Shown piece by piece: positions 40,380-48,605 of a stretch of 48,605 nucleotides of DNA. The stretch is from Bacteroidales bacterium (GTDB lineage Bacteria; Bacteroidota; Bacteroidia; Bacteroidales; VadinHA17). The stretch spans positions 1 through 48,605 of the forward strand of contig JANYIW010000083.1 in the NCBI GenBank assembly GCA_025358645.1, in the 5' to 3' direction. The notes under the pieces were generated by a model. It did not search any database and was not told where the DNA came from. It saw nothing but the letters and a program-made list of their open reading frames with translations. Both the position numbers and the translations under genes were made by a program. The number at the start of each line of letters is the position of its first letter. Within the stretch, counting starts at the first letter, position 1.

Positions 40380-41927
40380 TCAACTCTTTTTCTTAATCTT
40401 CAGCTTCTGTCCAACCTTTATTTTACCAGCATCAGAGATATTATTCAATGCCAGTACCTGATTCGTGGTAACATTATCAAACATCTTTACAATATCCCAG
40501 ATTGTATCGCCATTACGAACTGTATAAGTAATAAACTCACCTTCGGATTCCCCGGGGGAGAGGATTGCCAATAGTTGTGAATTGTATACAGCGGTTTTCC
40601 CCACCAGCGCTTGTTTCTCAGCAAAAGCCATTGTATTGATCTTTGAATAGTATTCAGATTTTGAAGGATCAATATATACTACCAGTTTCTGACCTACCCT
40701 TATATTATTACGGTTAATATTATTCCAGTTTCTGAGATCTGATAACCCCACCTTGTACCATTCAGAAACGAATCCAATGTTATCACCGTCCTTCACTGTA
40801 TAAATTAATTTTGTTCTGCCTTTAATATCGGTTGTTATATAAGAAGAGCGCGTAGGATCAGCTATACGGGTTGACTTACTTAAATAAAGATCGGGTTTGT
40901 ATTGCCTTATAGTGTCATTCAAATTAATAAAATCTCCAAGATGGTTCATTGGCAGAGTAAGAGTCTGAGGTTTTGAAGAACCCGGAACAAATCCTGTTTT
41001 ATATTGAGGATTGAGTGCATAAAGTTCTCCTAATGGAATACCCAAAACTTCTGAAATCTGTGCAAGATGGATATCTTTATTAACCATAATGGTATCAGTG
41101 GCAACAGGAATATTAAGTGGCAATGGCACTATATTATGCTCAGCGAAATAATTTATTGCGTATGCCGCCGCGATATATTGAGGAATATATCCCCTGGTCT
41201 CCCTGGGAAGCCTGTAATAAATATCCCAGTAATCCTTTTTATTGCCAGATCTTTTAATTGCCTTGTTTACATTGCCAGGACCGCAATTATATGCGGCAAT
41301 AACAAGAATCCAGTCATTATATATCTGATAGAGGTCTTTAATATATCGTGCAGCCGCATGGGTTGCTTTTAATGGGTCTCTGCGCTCATCAACAACGGAG
41401 TTAATTGTAAGTCCGTACATTCGTCCGGTGCTGTACATAAATTGCCATAATCCTGTTGCTCCCGAATGTCTGTTGACAACACCCGGATTAAGAGCGGATT
41501 CAATTACAGCCATATATTTAAGTTCTGCAGGAAGACCATAAGAATCGAAAACATCTTCAATCATCGGGAAATAATAATCCCTCAAACCAAGAACTGCACT
41601 GAATTTTTCTCTTTGCCTTATGGTATAAACTTCGATATGATTCCGGATGATATTATTGAAAGGCAGGCTGATTATTGAATTAATCTTACTCAGTCTCTTA
41701 ATATATACTGAATCAGGACATTGCAAGGGAATAGTGTCGCCCTGATACTCACTAAGGTTATTCTTGATAGCAATTTTAACGTACCACGTATTTACCAGGC
41801 TATCAAGATCACGGGCAATTCTATCACTACTGTTATCCGATTTAATGATAATAGTGTCAAAATCAGATGCTGCATTTGCCTTGAGAACTGCAAAGAAAAA
41901 AATTATAAGTATTATTTTAATTCTCAT
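40380..41927 (-). CDS. mltD: Membrane-bound lytic murein transglycosylase D-like (SLT + two LysM)
   Basis: LPAELKYMAVIESALNPGVVNRHSGATGLWQFMYSTGRMYGL; LysM repeats YTVKDGDNIGFVSEWY and YTVRNGDTIWDIVKMF. Confidence 0.92.
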   Translation of the reverse strand: MRIKIILIIFFFAVLKANAASDFDTIIIKSDNSSDRIARDLDSLVNTWYVKIAIKNNLSEYQGDTIPLQCPDSVYIKRLSKINSIISLPFNNIIRNHIEVYTIRQREKFSAVLGLRDYYFPMIEDVFDSYGLPAELKYMAVIESALNPGVVNRHSGATGLWQFMYSTGRMYGLTINSVVDERRDPLKATHAAARYIKDLYQIYNDWILVIAAYNCGPGNVNKAIKRSGNKKDYWDIYYRLPRETRGYIPQYIAAAYAINYFAEHNIVPLPLNIPVATDTIMVNKDIHLAQISEVLGIPLGELYALNPQYKTGFVPGSSKPQTLTLPMNHLGDFINLNDTIRQYKPDLYLSKSTRIADPTRSSYITTDIKGRTKLIYTVKDGDNIGFVSEWYKVGLSDLRNWNNINRNNIRVGQKLVVYIDPSKSEYYSKINTMAFAEKQALVGKTAVYNSQLLAILSPGESEGEFITYTVRNGDTIWDIVKMFDNVTTNQVLALNNISDAGKIKVGQKLKIKKKS

Positions 41928-41942
41928 AGTTCAATTTTTAGT

Positions 41943-42578
41943 TTAAAAGTTTATTATCAAGTCCACACCTACTCCTGCCCCCATGAATCCACCTGGTAAT
42001 GTCATCTGTATTGGAACGAGTGTAAGATTAAGGTTTGGACTTACATCGTAGTTAAAAAGACTGGCATCCACATTTGCATCAAGGATGGAAATAAGATACC
42101 ATCCTGCGATGCCAATATACGAAAGATCCCGATATCTTTTATAATAGTCAACCATCCGTAGCATTGCATCTTTATAATATGAATAAGATGAAAGACTAAA
42201 AGTTTTTGGATGCAGAACAGGATCATAAGTAGCAGGGTCAGCTAGTATCAGTCTCGTATAGCTCTGAGTTTGAGGAATTTGATCTGTAAAATCCTGATAA
42301 GCTTTCATATACATGTTATAATTCTTTGAGTTGAAACCAGCAGAATAGATAAGAGCGCCAAAACCTGCATATACTACAGGTATCTTCCAGAGTTTTCTAT
42401 TATATATCTGACCAAGTCCGGGGAATGAGACAGCCATCATTGTTGCCTTAAGTGTCTCAGGTTTAAACTTCTGCTTAACTGGTTTGGCAATAGTGACTGT
42501 ATCCTGCGAAAAGATGTTTTGTTGAAAGCAAATCAACTGCAGGATAACTATAATCAGTATTTTATGAATAATCTTCAC
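41943..42578 (-). CDS. DUF5683 domain protein
   Basis: KATMMAVSFPGLGQIYNRKLWKIPVVYAGFGALIYS; between parB and mltD. Confidence 0.85.
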   Translation of the reverse strand: MKIIHKILIIVILQLICFQQNIFSQDTVTIAKPVKQKFKPETLKATMMAVSFPGLGQIYNRKLWKIPVVYAGFGALIYSAGFNSKNYNMYMKAYQDFTDQIPQTQSYTRLILADPATYDPVLHPKTFSLSSYSYYKDAMLRMVDYYKRYRDLSYIGIAGWYLISILDANVDASLFNYDVSPNLNLTLVPIQMTLPGGFMGAGVGVDLIINF

Positions 42579-42641
42579 AATAAAAACTTACTGGTCTTTA
42601 TGTTCTAAAACCAGTATAACGGCCGATAAAGATAATTATTT

Positions 42642-43529
42642 TCAGGAGTTCAGGCGGTCAAATACTCCTAAAATACGTTCCATCTCTTCAGGGGTTTCAA
42701 ATGAGATCACGATTTTCCCTTTGCCCTTATCGTTTATTCTGAAGTTTACTTTGGCTGAAAATATCTTATTCAGATGTTCGGAGAGCTGCGTGAAATCATC
42801 ATTTAGCTTTTTCTTTTTTTCATTCTTAACCGGATCCTTGCTCTTTTCAGACTGTAATTGTCTGACAAGGTCTTCTGCCTGACGCACAGATAGTTCGCCA
42901 TCAATGATTTTATAATACACATTGATCTGCTTTTTCGGATCTTCAATATTTACAAGCGTCCGGGCATGTCCCATCATCAGGTGCTTATTTTTAATGCCAA
43001 GCTGTATTTCGGCCGGAAGTTTCAGAAGGCGCAGATAATTTGCTACAGTTGATCTTTGTTTTCCCACCCTGTCACTCAATTGTTCCTGGGTGAGCTTACA
43101 TTCCTCGATCAGCCGCTGGAAACTAATTGCTACTTCCACGGCATCAAGGTCTTCCCGCTGAATATTTTCAACCAGCGCCAGTTCAAGCATTGCCTGATCA
43201 TCTGCTGTTCTGATATATGCAGGTACATGAGTAAGTCCGGCCAGGCGCGCTGCCCTGAGTCTTCTTTCGCCGGCAATAAGCTGGAAGCGACCTGCGCCAA
43301 TCTCACGTACTGTGAGTGGTTGTACTATACCAAGCTTTTTAATTGAATTTGAAAGTTCTTCAAGCGCTTGTTCATCAAAGCTTGTCCTGGGTTGAAAAGG
43401 ATTTGCTTCGATCGAATCGACAGAGATATCAAGGTTTGCCTCAACTTTTTTCTCAAGGACCTCTTTTTCCACGCCATCTATCAATGCACCAAGACCTCTT
43501 CCCAACGCATTTTTCTTTATCATAATCAT
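42642..43529 (-). CDS. parB: ParB/RepB/Spo0J chromosome partitioning protein
   Basis: KNALGRGLGALID, IEANPFQPRTSFDEQALEELSNSIKKLGIVQPLTVRE, IAGERRLRAARLAGL. Confidence 0.95.
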   Translation of the reverse strand: MIMIKKNALGRGLGALIDGVEKEVLEKKVEANLDISVDSIEANPFQPRTSFDEQALEELSNSIKKLGIVQPLTVREIGAGRFQLIAGERRLRAARLAGLTHVPAYIRTADDQAMLELALVENIQREDLDAVEVAISFQRLIEECKLTQEQLSDRVGKQRSTVANYLRLLKLPAEIQLGIKNKHLMMGHARTLVNIEDPKKQINVYYKIIDGELSVRQAEDLVRQLQSEKSKDPVKNEKKKKLNDDFTQLSEHLNKIFSAKVNFRINDKGKGKIVISFETPEEMERILGVFDRLNS

Positions 43530-43560
43530 TATTGTTTCCGCTAAATGAAAAGTCCTTTAT

Positions 43561-44340
43561 TTATTTTTTAACTCTTATTTCCTGTTTCTCAATCAGCTCT
43601 TTGGCCAGATTAAGATAGTTGACTGTGCCTCTAGAATCGGCATCATAAAGGATAGCCGGCTGACCAAAACTTGGCGCCTCTGAGAGTTTTACGTTTCTCT
43701 GGATTATAGTTTTAAAAACCATTTGCTGAAAATGCTTATTGACCTCATCAGCAACCTGATTTGATAATCTGAGACGTGCATCAAACATTGTCAGAAGGAA
43801 ACCCTCAATTTCAAGTTCAGGATTAAGATTATTCTGAATAATTTTTATTGTATTAAGAAGTTTGCCAAGACCTTCGAGAGCAAAATACTCGCACTGAACC
43901 GGTATTATAACAGAGTGCGACGCTGTAAGGGCGTTAACGGTTAGAAGACCCAGAGAAGGAGAGCAGTCAATTAGAATATAATCATAATCTGCTTCGATTT
44001 TTTTAAGTACCTCTTTTAGAATCTTTTCCCTTTCATGCCTGTCGAGCATTTCAATTTCTGCACCCACGAGATCAATGTTTGATGGTATTATTGAAAGGTT
44101 CTCAATCTCACATTTTAATAAAGCATCCTGTGGTTCTTTCCCATCAATCAGGCAATCATATATTGTGCATCTTATCTGCCGGGTATCGATTCCAATACCT
44201 GAAGTTGCATTTGCCTGTGGGTCTCCATCTACGATCAATACCTTCTTTTCAAGAACGGCAAGACTTGCTGCAAGGTTTATGGCTGTTGTAGTCTTCCCCA
44301 CTCCACCCTTCTGATTTGCTATAGCTATAATCCTTCCCAT
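43561..44340 (-). CDS. parA: ParA/Soj chromosome partitioning ATPase
   Basis: [28 protein letters not shown]; deviant Walker A. Confidence 0.96.
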   Translation of the reverse strand: MGRIIAIANQKGGVGKTTTAINLAASLAVLEKKVLIVDGDPQANATSGIGIDTRQIRCTIYDCLIDGKEPQDALLKCEIENLSIIPSNIDLVGAEIEMLDRHEREKILKEVLKKIEADYDYILIDCSPSLGLLTVNALTASHSVIIPVQCEYFALEGLGKLLNTIKIIQNNLNPELEIEGFLLTMFDARLRLSNQVADEVNKHFQQMVFKTIIQRNVKLSEAPSFGQPAILYDADSRGTVNYLNLAKELIEKQEIRVKK

Positions 44341-44658
44341 TTTTTAAGTTATCGAGTTAGTTTTTGAGTTTCAAATTTACTATTTATGCCCTTCTGCCAC
44401 CGGCAGTAAAAGATGTAATTGTAAACATTTTTTTTGTGGTTTTCAACACTTTATCAACATCCGTCGTTTTGACCTTAAAATGTAACTTATTGATTATATG
44501 ACAAATTAAGAATCGGACATACAGCAGATCTGCTTTTCACTGGTTCGGGTAAGGAAAACAGCAAGTCTGATAAACAGATCATTAAAGTGATATTAAACCG
44601 GATTTTAAAAAAATTGTCTATTTATTTCCATCTTTGTCCGCCACATATACAAATTATC

Positions 44659-45612
44659 ATGAGTCATAGTAACGATCAGAAAGAATGGCTGATCATTGTA
44701 AATCCTAATGCCGGTAGCGGAAGAGGTGAAAAAGACTGGGACAAGATCTCAGATCTTCTAAAAAAAGAGGACATATCATTTACCGTTAAATTTACAGAAA
44801 AAAAAGGTCACGCTATCCGATTTACAATTGAAGGTATTGCAGAAGGTTACAGGAAGATAATTACAGTGGGTGGTGACGGGACTCTGAATGAGGTTGTTAA
44901 TGGGGTCTTTTTAAATAAGGTTTGTTCAACAACTGATATTTCCCTCGCACTGATACCTGTCGGAACAGGCAACGATTGGGGCCGGATGTTTGGGATTCCT
45001 CTTGATTATAAAAAAGCAGTAAGTATTATTCATGAATATAAACTGATGCTACATGACGTGGGCCTTGTAAGTTTCTATGACAGGTCGGAGAAAAAGGAGA
45101 GATATTTCATAAATATAGCCGGACTGGGATTTGAATCGGTTGTTGTAAAAAGAACCAATCATCAGAAAGACAGGGGCCACAGTGGCAAACTCTTATATTT
45201 CTACAACCTTCTTATGAGTCTTATTTCGTATAAAAACACGAAGGCAAAGATTATTATAGACGGTGATAAGCTCACTGCAGATGTTTTCTCACTTAATGTT
45301 GGCAACGGCCGTTATTGCGGAGGAGGTATGAGACAAACTCCCATGGCTCTACCTTATGACGGACTACTCGATGTAACGATAATAAAAGGGATGGGTAAGT
45401 TTGAGATAATCAGGAACCTGAAGATCCTTTATGATGGCACAATCCTTCAGCATCCGAAGATTAGCGGATATAAGTGTAAAAATATAAAGGTCAGTTCCGA
45501 TTCTGTAATGTACGCTGAGGCTGATGGTGAATCGCTTGGTCAGACCCCTTCAGAATTCAGTATAATCCCGGAAGGTATTAAAATTGTTTATGGAAGTAAA
45601 ATTATTCCATAA
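44659..45612 (+). CDS. Diacylglycerol kinase/YegS-family lipid kinase (track ORF starts 44587)
   Basis: WLIIVNPNAGSGRGEKDW...ITVGGDGTLNEVVNG...LIPVGTGNDWGRMFGIP. Confidence 0.93.
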   Translation: MSHSNDQKEWLIIVNPNAGSGRGEKDWDKISDLLKKEDISFTVKFTEKKGHAIRFTIEGIAEGYRKIITVGGDGTLNEVVNGVFLNKVCSTTDISLALIPVGTGNDWGRMFGIPLDYKKAVSIIHEYKLMLHDVGLVSFYDRSEKKERYFINIAGLGFESVVVKRTNHQKDRGHSGKLLYFYNLLMSLISYKNTKAKIIIDGDKLTADVFSLNVGNGRYCGGGMRQTPMALPYDGLLDVTIIKGMGKFEIIRNLKILYDGTILQHPKISGYKCKNIKVSSDSVMYAEADGESLGQTPSEFSIIPEGIKIVYGSKIIP

Positions 45613-46723
45613 CCTTAATCTCGAATAGTTTAGGCCATCTCTTACCTGTAACGAAGATTCTTTTACCCTGATTATCGTATGCTATGCCATTTAAAACATC
45701 GGTCTCTGCATCACGGTCCGATTTGGGCAAAATACCTTTCAAATCAATATATGCAAGAACTTTACCACTTACCGGATCAATTCGCGCTATGAGATCAGTC
45801 ATCCATACATTTGCCCAAATCTCTCCGTTAATATACTCAATTTCATTAAGTTGGTCCACTTTCTTCTTATTATCATAAACTTCAATTCTTTTAACAATAG
45901 TAAACATCTCCGGCTCAAAGAAATAGAGAATATTTGTACCGTCGCTCATAACAATCATGTCATCTATAGTTGTCAAACCCCAACCCTCTGTTTGATAATA
46001 GATCTTATTTATCAGTTTAAAATCCGACTTATTATACACAAATCCAATTTTATTTTTCCATGTCACCTGATATATCCGGTCGTGGTAAAGTGTAATACCT
46101 TCACCAAACAATGAGTCATCAAGGTTAAGTTGCCGTATGACTTTCCCTGTTTCGAGCGCCACCTCCCTTAGTGTAGATCCTGTTTCCTGCCCGGTGCCCT
46201 CATATAATACACCGTTGTCATAAACAAGTCCCTGGGTGAATGCATCCCTGTTGTGAGGATATGTATGAATTACCTTATACCCATACTTTTTTGGAACCAG
46301 ATCTGAATAAATTATCATGAACCGCGTAATAGTATTCTGAGGTTTACCTCCTTTGAATGCAGTCACTTTCAATGATTTTCTGCCAGTGGTTACTGTGAAA
46401 ACGGGAGAGATAGAATACTCCCATGGATATGATTTAACAGATGTAACATATTTCCCATCGAAATAAACAGTTACAGAGTCGGGTACTCTTGTTTTATCTT
46501 CAAGGGCAAGTATGACTTTAACAGGTTGGTAGAGTTTAAAACCTGTATTTTCTTCAGGTGAAATTATTTTAATAAGTTTCGAAGAAACCTCTTCATTCAA
46601 TCCCGTTGATGTATGAACCCCTGACTCTTTCATTTTTCCCGATCGGCCGGAACAAGAAAGTGTCCATGTCAGCGGAAGCATTACTGAAAGGAATATGAGA
46701 TATTTCTGATAATCAGTTTGCAT
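45602..46723 (-). CDS. Glutaminyl-peptide cyclotransferase (bacterial/plant beta-propeller type), putative lipoprotein
   Basis: YKVIHTYPHNRDAFTQGLVYDNGVLYEGTGQETGSTLREVALETGKV; lipobox-like LSCSG near the N-terminus. Confidence 0.9.
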   Translation of the reverse strand: MQTDYQKYLIFLSVMLPLTWTLSCSGRSGKMKESGVHTSTGLNEEVSSKLIKIISPEENTGFKLYQPVKVILALEDKTRVPDSVTVYFDGKYVTSVKSYPWEYSISPVFTVTTGRKSLKVTAFKGGKPQNTITRFMIIYSDLVPKKYGYKVIHTYPHNRDAFTQGLVYDNGVLYEGTGQETGSTLREVALETGKVIRQLNLDDSLFGEGITLYHDRIYQVTWKNKIGFVYNKSDFKLINKIYYQTEGWGLTTIDDMIVMSDGTNILYFFEPEMFTIVKRIEVYDNKKKVDQLNEIEYINGEIWANVWMTDLIARIDPVSGKVLAYIDLKGILPKSDRDAETDVLNGIAYDNQGKRIFVTGKRWPKLFEIKVME

Positions 46724-46734
46724 TCGATTTGTTT

Positions 46735-47163
46735 TCAGGGTAAAAAACGTTTAAAAATATTCCTTCGGGCCGACGATATTCTTTTCTCAGCCTCCAGTTC
46801 ATGAAGTTCATAAGGGGCTAATATCTGCCAAACACCGCTCCAACCCGGAAAACCTCCAATATTTTTATCGTCAATATATATATCAGCATCTACCTTCCGG
46901 CTCACTGTTTCATCGAATAGCTCCTCAGGGTAGTTTTTATTGACCGCATAAAATTCAATTCCATTATTCCTGCAATATACTACCGCTTCATCAAGTTCTT
47001 TACCAGCACGAAATGTCCATAGGATTAGCCTTGCACCTAGTTTTTCGAGCTCCTTAAGTGTCTGAAAGGCAAAAAGTTTCTCTTTGCCTATTCCTGGATA
47101 CTCGTGGTCAACAATTGTTCCGTCAAAATCAACTGCAATCTTTATTCCTGTAAAGTCAACCAT
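46735..47163 (-). CDS. HAD-superfamily hydrolase-like protein (BT0820-like)
   Basis: IKIAVDFDGTIVDHEYPGIGKE...LILWTFRAGKELDEAVVYCRNNGIEFYAVNKNYPEE...DADIYIDDKNIGG. Confidence 0.85.
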   Translation of the reverse strand: MVDFTGIKIAVDFDGTIVDHEYPGIGKEKLFAFQTLKELEKLGARLILWTFRAGKELDEAVVYCRNNGIEFYAVNKNYPEELFDETVSRKVDADIYIDDKNIGGFPGWSGVWQILAPYELHELEAEKRISSARRNIFKRFLP

Positions 47164-47341
47164 TCACTTTATCTAATTTGATACAAATCTAATAATAAAT
47201 GAGAAAAGAATGACTTAATTAATAACATGCAACTCACAATGAATTGCTGATTTTACCACCTTGTATTTTCCCATAGGAGGAAATGTTTTATATTTATCTT
47301 ATTTTTACTCCACTTATAAATATACAATATCTTATTTCAAC

Positions 47342-48061
47342 ATGAAACATATTCCAAATTTCATTACATCGCTTAACCTGCTATCGGGATTTATTGCAAT
47401 TATTTTTGCAGCCCAGGGGAATATAGTAACAGCTTCCTGGCTGATACTTGCAGCGATGATCTTCGATTTCCTCGATGGTCTTTCCGCCCGTTTACTGAAA
47501 GCATATTCTCCCGTGGGAAAAGAACTGGACAGTCTTGCCGATGTTGTAAGTTTTGGAGTCGCACCCGGATTAATAATATACTATCTTCTTAGTGAGGCCA
47601 TATCATCGAATGCTCCTATTAATATAAATACAAATGTTTTAATAGCTGTACTATTAATGATGATCGCAGCAATAATGCCGATATGTGGAGCGATACGACT
47701 GGCAATATTCAATTTGGATTCAACACAGTCTAAAGCCTTTAAGGGGTTACCGATCCCTGCAAATGCTCTTGCAGTAATTTCCATTGTTATTGCCAGCCAT
47801 TATACACAATCCCCGTTAATCAACTCATTTACAGGATCTCCATTTTTGCTAATACTCTCTACCATTATATTATGCTTATTAATGGTCAGCCGAATACCCT
47901 TGTTTTCTCTCAAAATTTCAAATATGAAGCTAAAAGGAAATGAAGGAAGGTATATTCTTTTTGGTCTGGTTTTAATTGACTTAGTGATTTTTGGACCGGC
48001 AGGAATTACTTTAATAATACCCCTTTATATTATTTCTTCAGCAATATCACTGGCCTTCTGA
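47342..48061 (+). CDS. pssA: CDP-diacylglycerol--serine O-phosphatidyltransferase (track ORF starts 47261)
   Basis: CDP-alcohol phosphatidyltransferase motif DFLDGLSARLLKAYSPVGKELDSLADVVSFGVAPG. Confidence 0.94.
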   Translation: MKHIPNFITSLNLLSGFIAIIFAAQGNIVTASWLILAAMIFDFLDGLSARLLKAYSPVGKELDSLADVVSFGVAPGLIIYYLLSEAISSNAPININTNVLIAVLLMMIAAIMPICGAIRLAIFNLDSTQSKAFKGLPIPANALAVISIVIASHYTQSPLINSFTGSPFLLILSTIILCLLMVSRIPLFSLKISNMKLKGNEGRYILFGLVLIDLVIFGPAGITLIIPLYIISSAISLAF

Positions 48062-48169
48062 TCCGGAAAAATTCTTTTCGTAAACGGATAATGCATATTT
48101 TATAGCAACCCAGACTAATAAAATAAAGGCTGGCCATAATAGGTATTGAAGAATTTGACTTATATACAT
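48047..48169 (-). CDS. 40-aa single-TM micro-ORF downstream of cydB (CydX-like candidate)
   Basis: Translated by hand: MYISQILQYLLWPAFILLVWVAIKYALSVYEKNFSGSEGQ*; same strand as cydB, 67 nt after its stop; below the ORF-track size cutoff. Confidence 0.6.
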   Translation of the reverse strand: MYISQILQYLLWPAFILLVWVAIKYALSVYEKNFSGSEGQ

Positions 48170-48236
48170 GATTTAGTGTATTATTGTCTGATTGTCTGAA
48201 TGTCAAATGCAATGTAATGTGTGGTTACCGGATACT

Positions 48237-48605
48237 CTAATATTTATGTTCGTCTGATTTCATCTCCTCTTCTGTGATCCTGTTATTATTTATTGCTTTC
48301 CATGCATACCAGATGTACACCACAACAATAGGGATAATAAAAGAAACATACATCATGGTTTTTAATGTAAAAAGACTCGAAGATGCATTTCTGATAGTCA
48401 AAGAGCTTTGCAGGTCAAAAAGTGACGGGTAAAATGAGGTTCCATTAAAACCGGCAACAAGAAACAAGGAGAAAACTGCAAGTATTGTACCAGCGCCGGA
48501 AAACCAGATTCCTGAAACACTTTTCCTGAAAACAGTTATTCCAATACCATAAAGAACACTCACAACTCCGGCGAGGAAAAGAATCAGAACAACAGGCATC
48601 TGAAT
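48237..48605 (-). CDS. cydB: Cytochrome bd ubiquinol oxidase subunit II, C-terminal part; runs off the right edge
   Basis: NASSSLFTLKTMMYVSFIIPIVVVYIWYAWKAINNNRITEEEM is CydB C-terminus; frame stays open through 48605. Confidence 0.85.
   Translation of the reverse strand: MQMPVVLILFLAGVVSVLYGIGITVFRKSVSGIWFSGAGTILAVFSLFLVAGFNGTSFYPSLFDLQSSLTIRNASSSLFTLKTMMYVSFIIPIVVVYIWYAWKAINNNRITEEEMKSDEHKY

Noticed and set aside
44451-44459. DnaA-box-like TTATCAACA upstream of parA, suggesting oriC
   Set aside because: Only one near-match (consensus TTATCCACA), no cluster, no dnaA or gidA nearby; parAB alone is not sufficient.
42579-44586. parS site near parAB
   Set aside because: I did not see a TGTTTCACGTGAAACA-like palindrome in the parAB region by eye; a motif search is needed.
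47265-47290. Degenerate copy of the CCCCCAAGGGGG palindrome (TTTTCCCATAGGAGGAAATG) upstream of pssA
   Set aside because: Too short and diverged to claim; no hairpin of useful length and no terminal repeats.

Overview
The window looks like Bacteroidota (probably Bacteroidales) chromosome; this is inferred from gene content, TAnnTTTG-type -7 boxes and AT-rich intergenic DNA. From left to right it holds: a truncated GH2 glycosidase and a GH36-like alpha-galactosidase; a REP-associated tyrosine transposase (RAYT); a complete 14-subunit-type complex I operon (nuoA-B-CD-E-F-G-H-[DUF559]-I-J-K-L-M-N, minus strand); a Kup K+ transporter and DUF3810 protein; a CapA-like protein; DUF4290-murA-grpE-dnaJ; a NatAB-like ABC exporter; a sigma-54 response regulator; an aspartase-hydF pair; a small defence-like pocket (Abi_2/AbiF-like gene with a candidate upstream ncRNA and a SIR2-like remnant); an SGNH-MBOAT fusion; mltD/DUF5683/parB/parA; a lipid kinase; glutaminyl cyclase; a HAD protein; pssA; and the 3' end of cydB followed by an unlisted 40-aa one-TM ORF. 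The strongest candidate for something new is a DUF559 (Vsr-like) endonuclease gene between nuoI and nuoH, flanked by 32-bp inverted palindromic repeats (30/32 identical). The same palindrome family occurs elsewhere in the window, including an 81-bp (27-codon) in-frame copy inside the nuoM 3' end. This resembles the REP/RAYT arrangement but with a different nuclease. Other leads are a REP-like palindrome inside the RAYT coding sequence, the candidate abiF-type RNA, and the CydX-like micro-ORF. All assignments are from reading the sequence; no database search was run.
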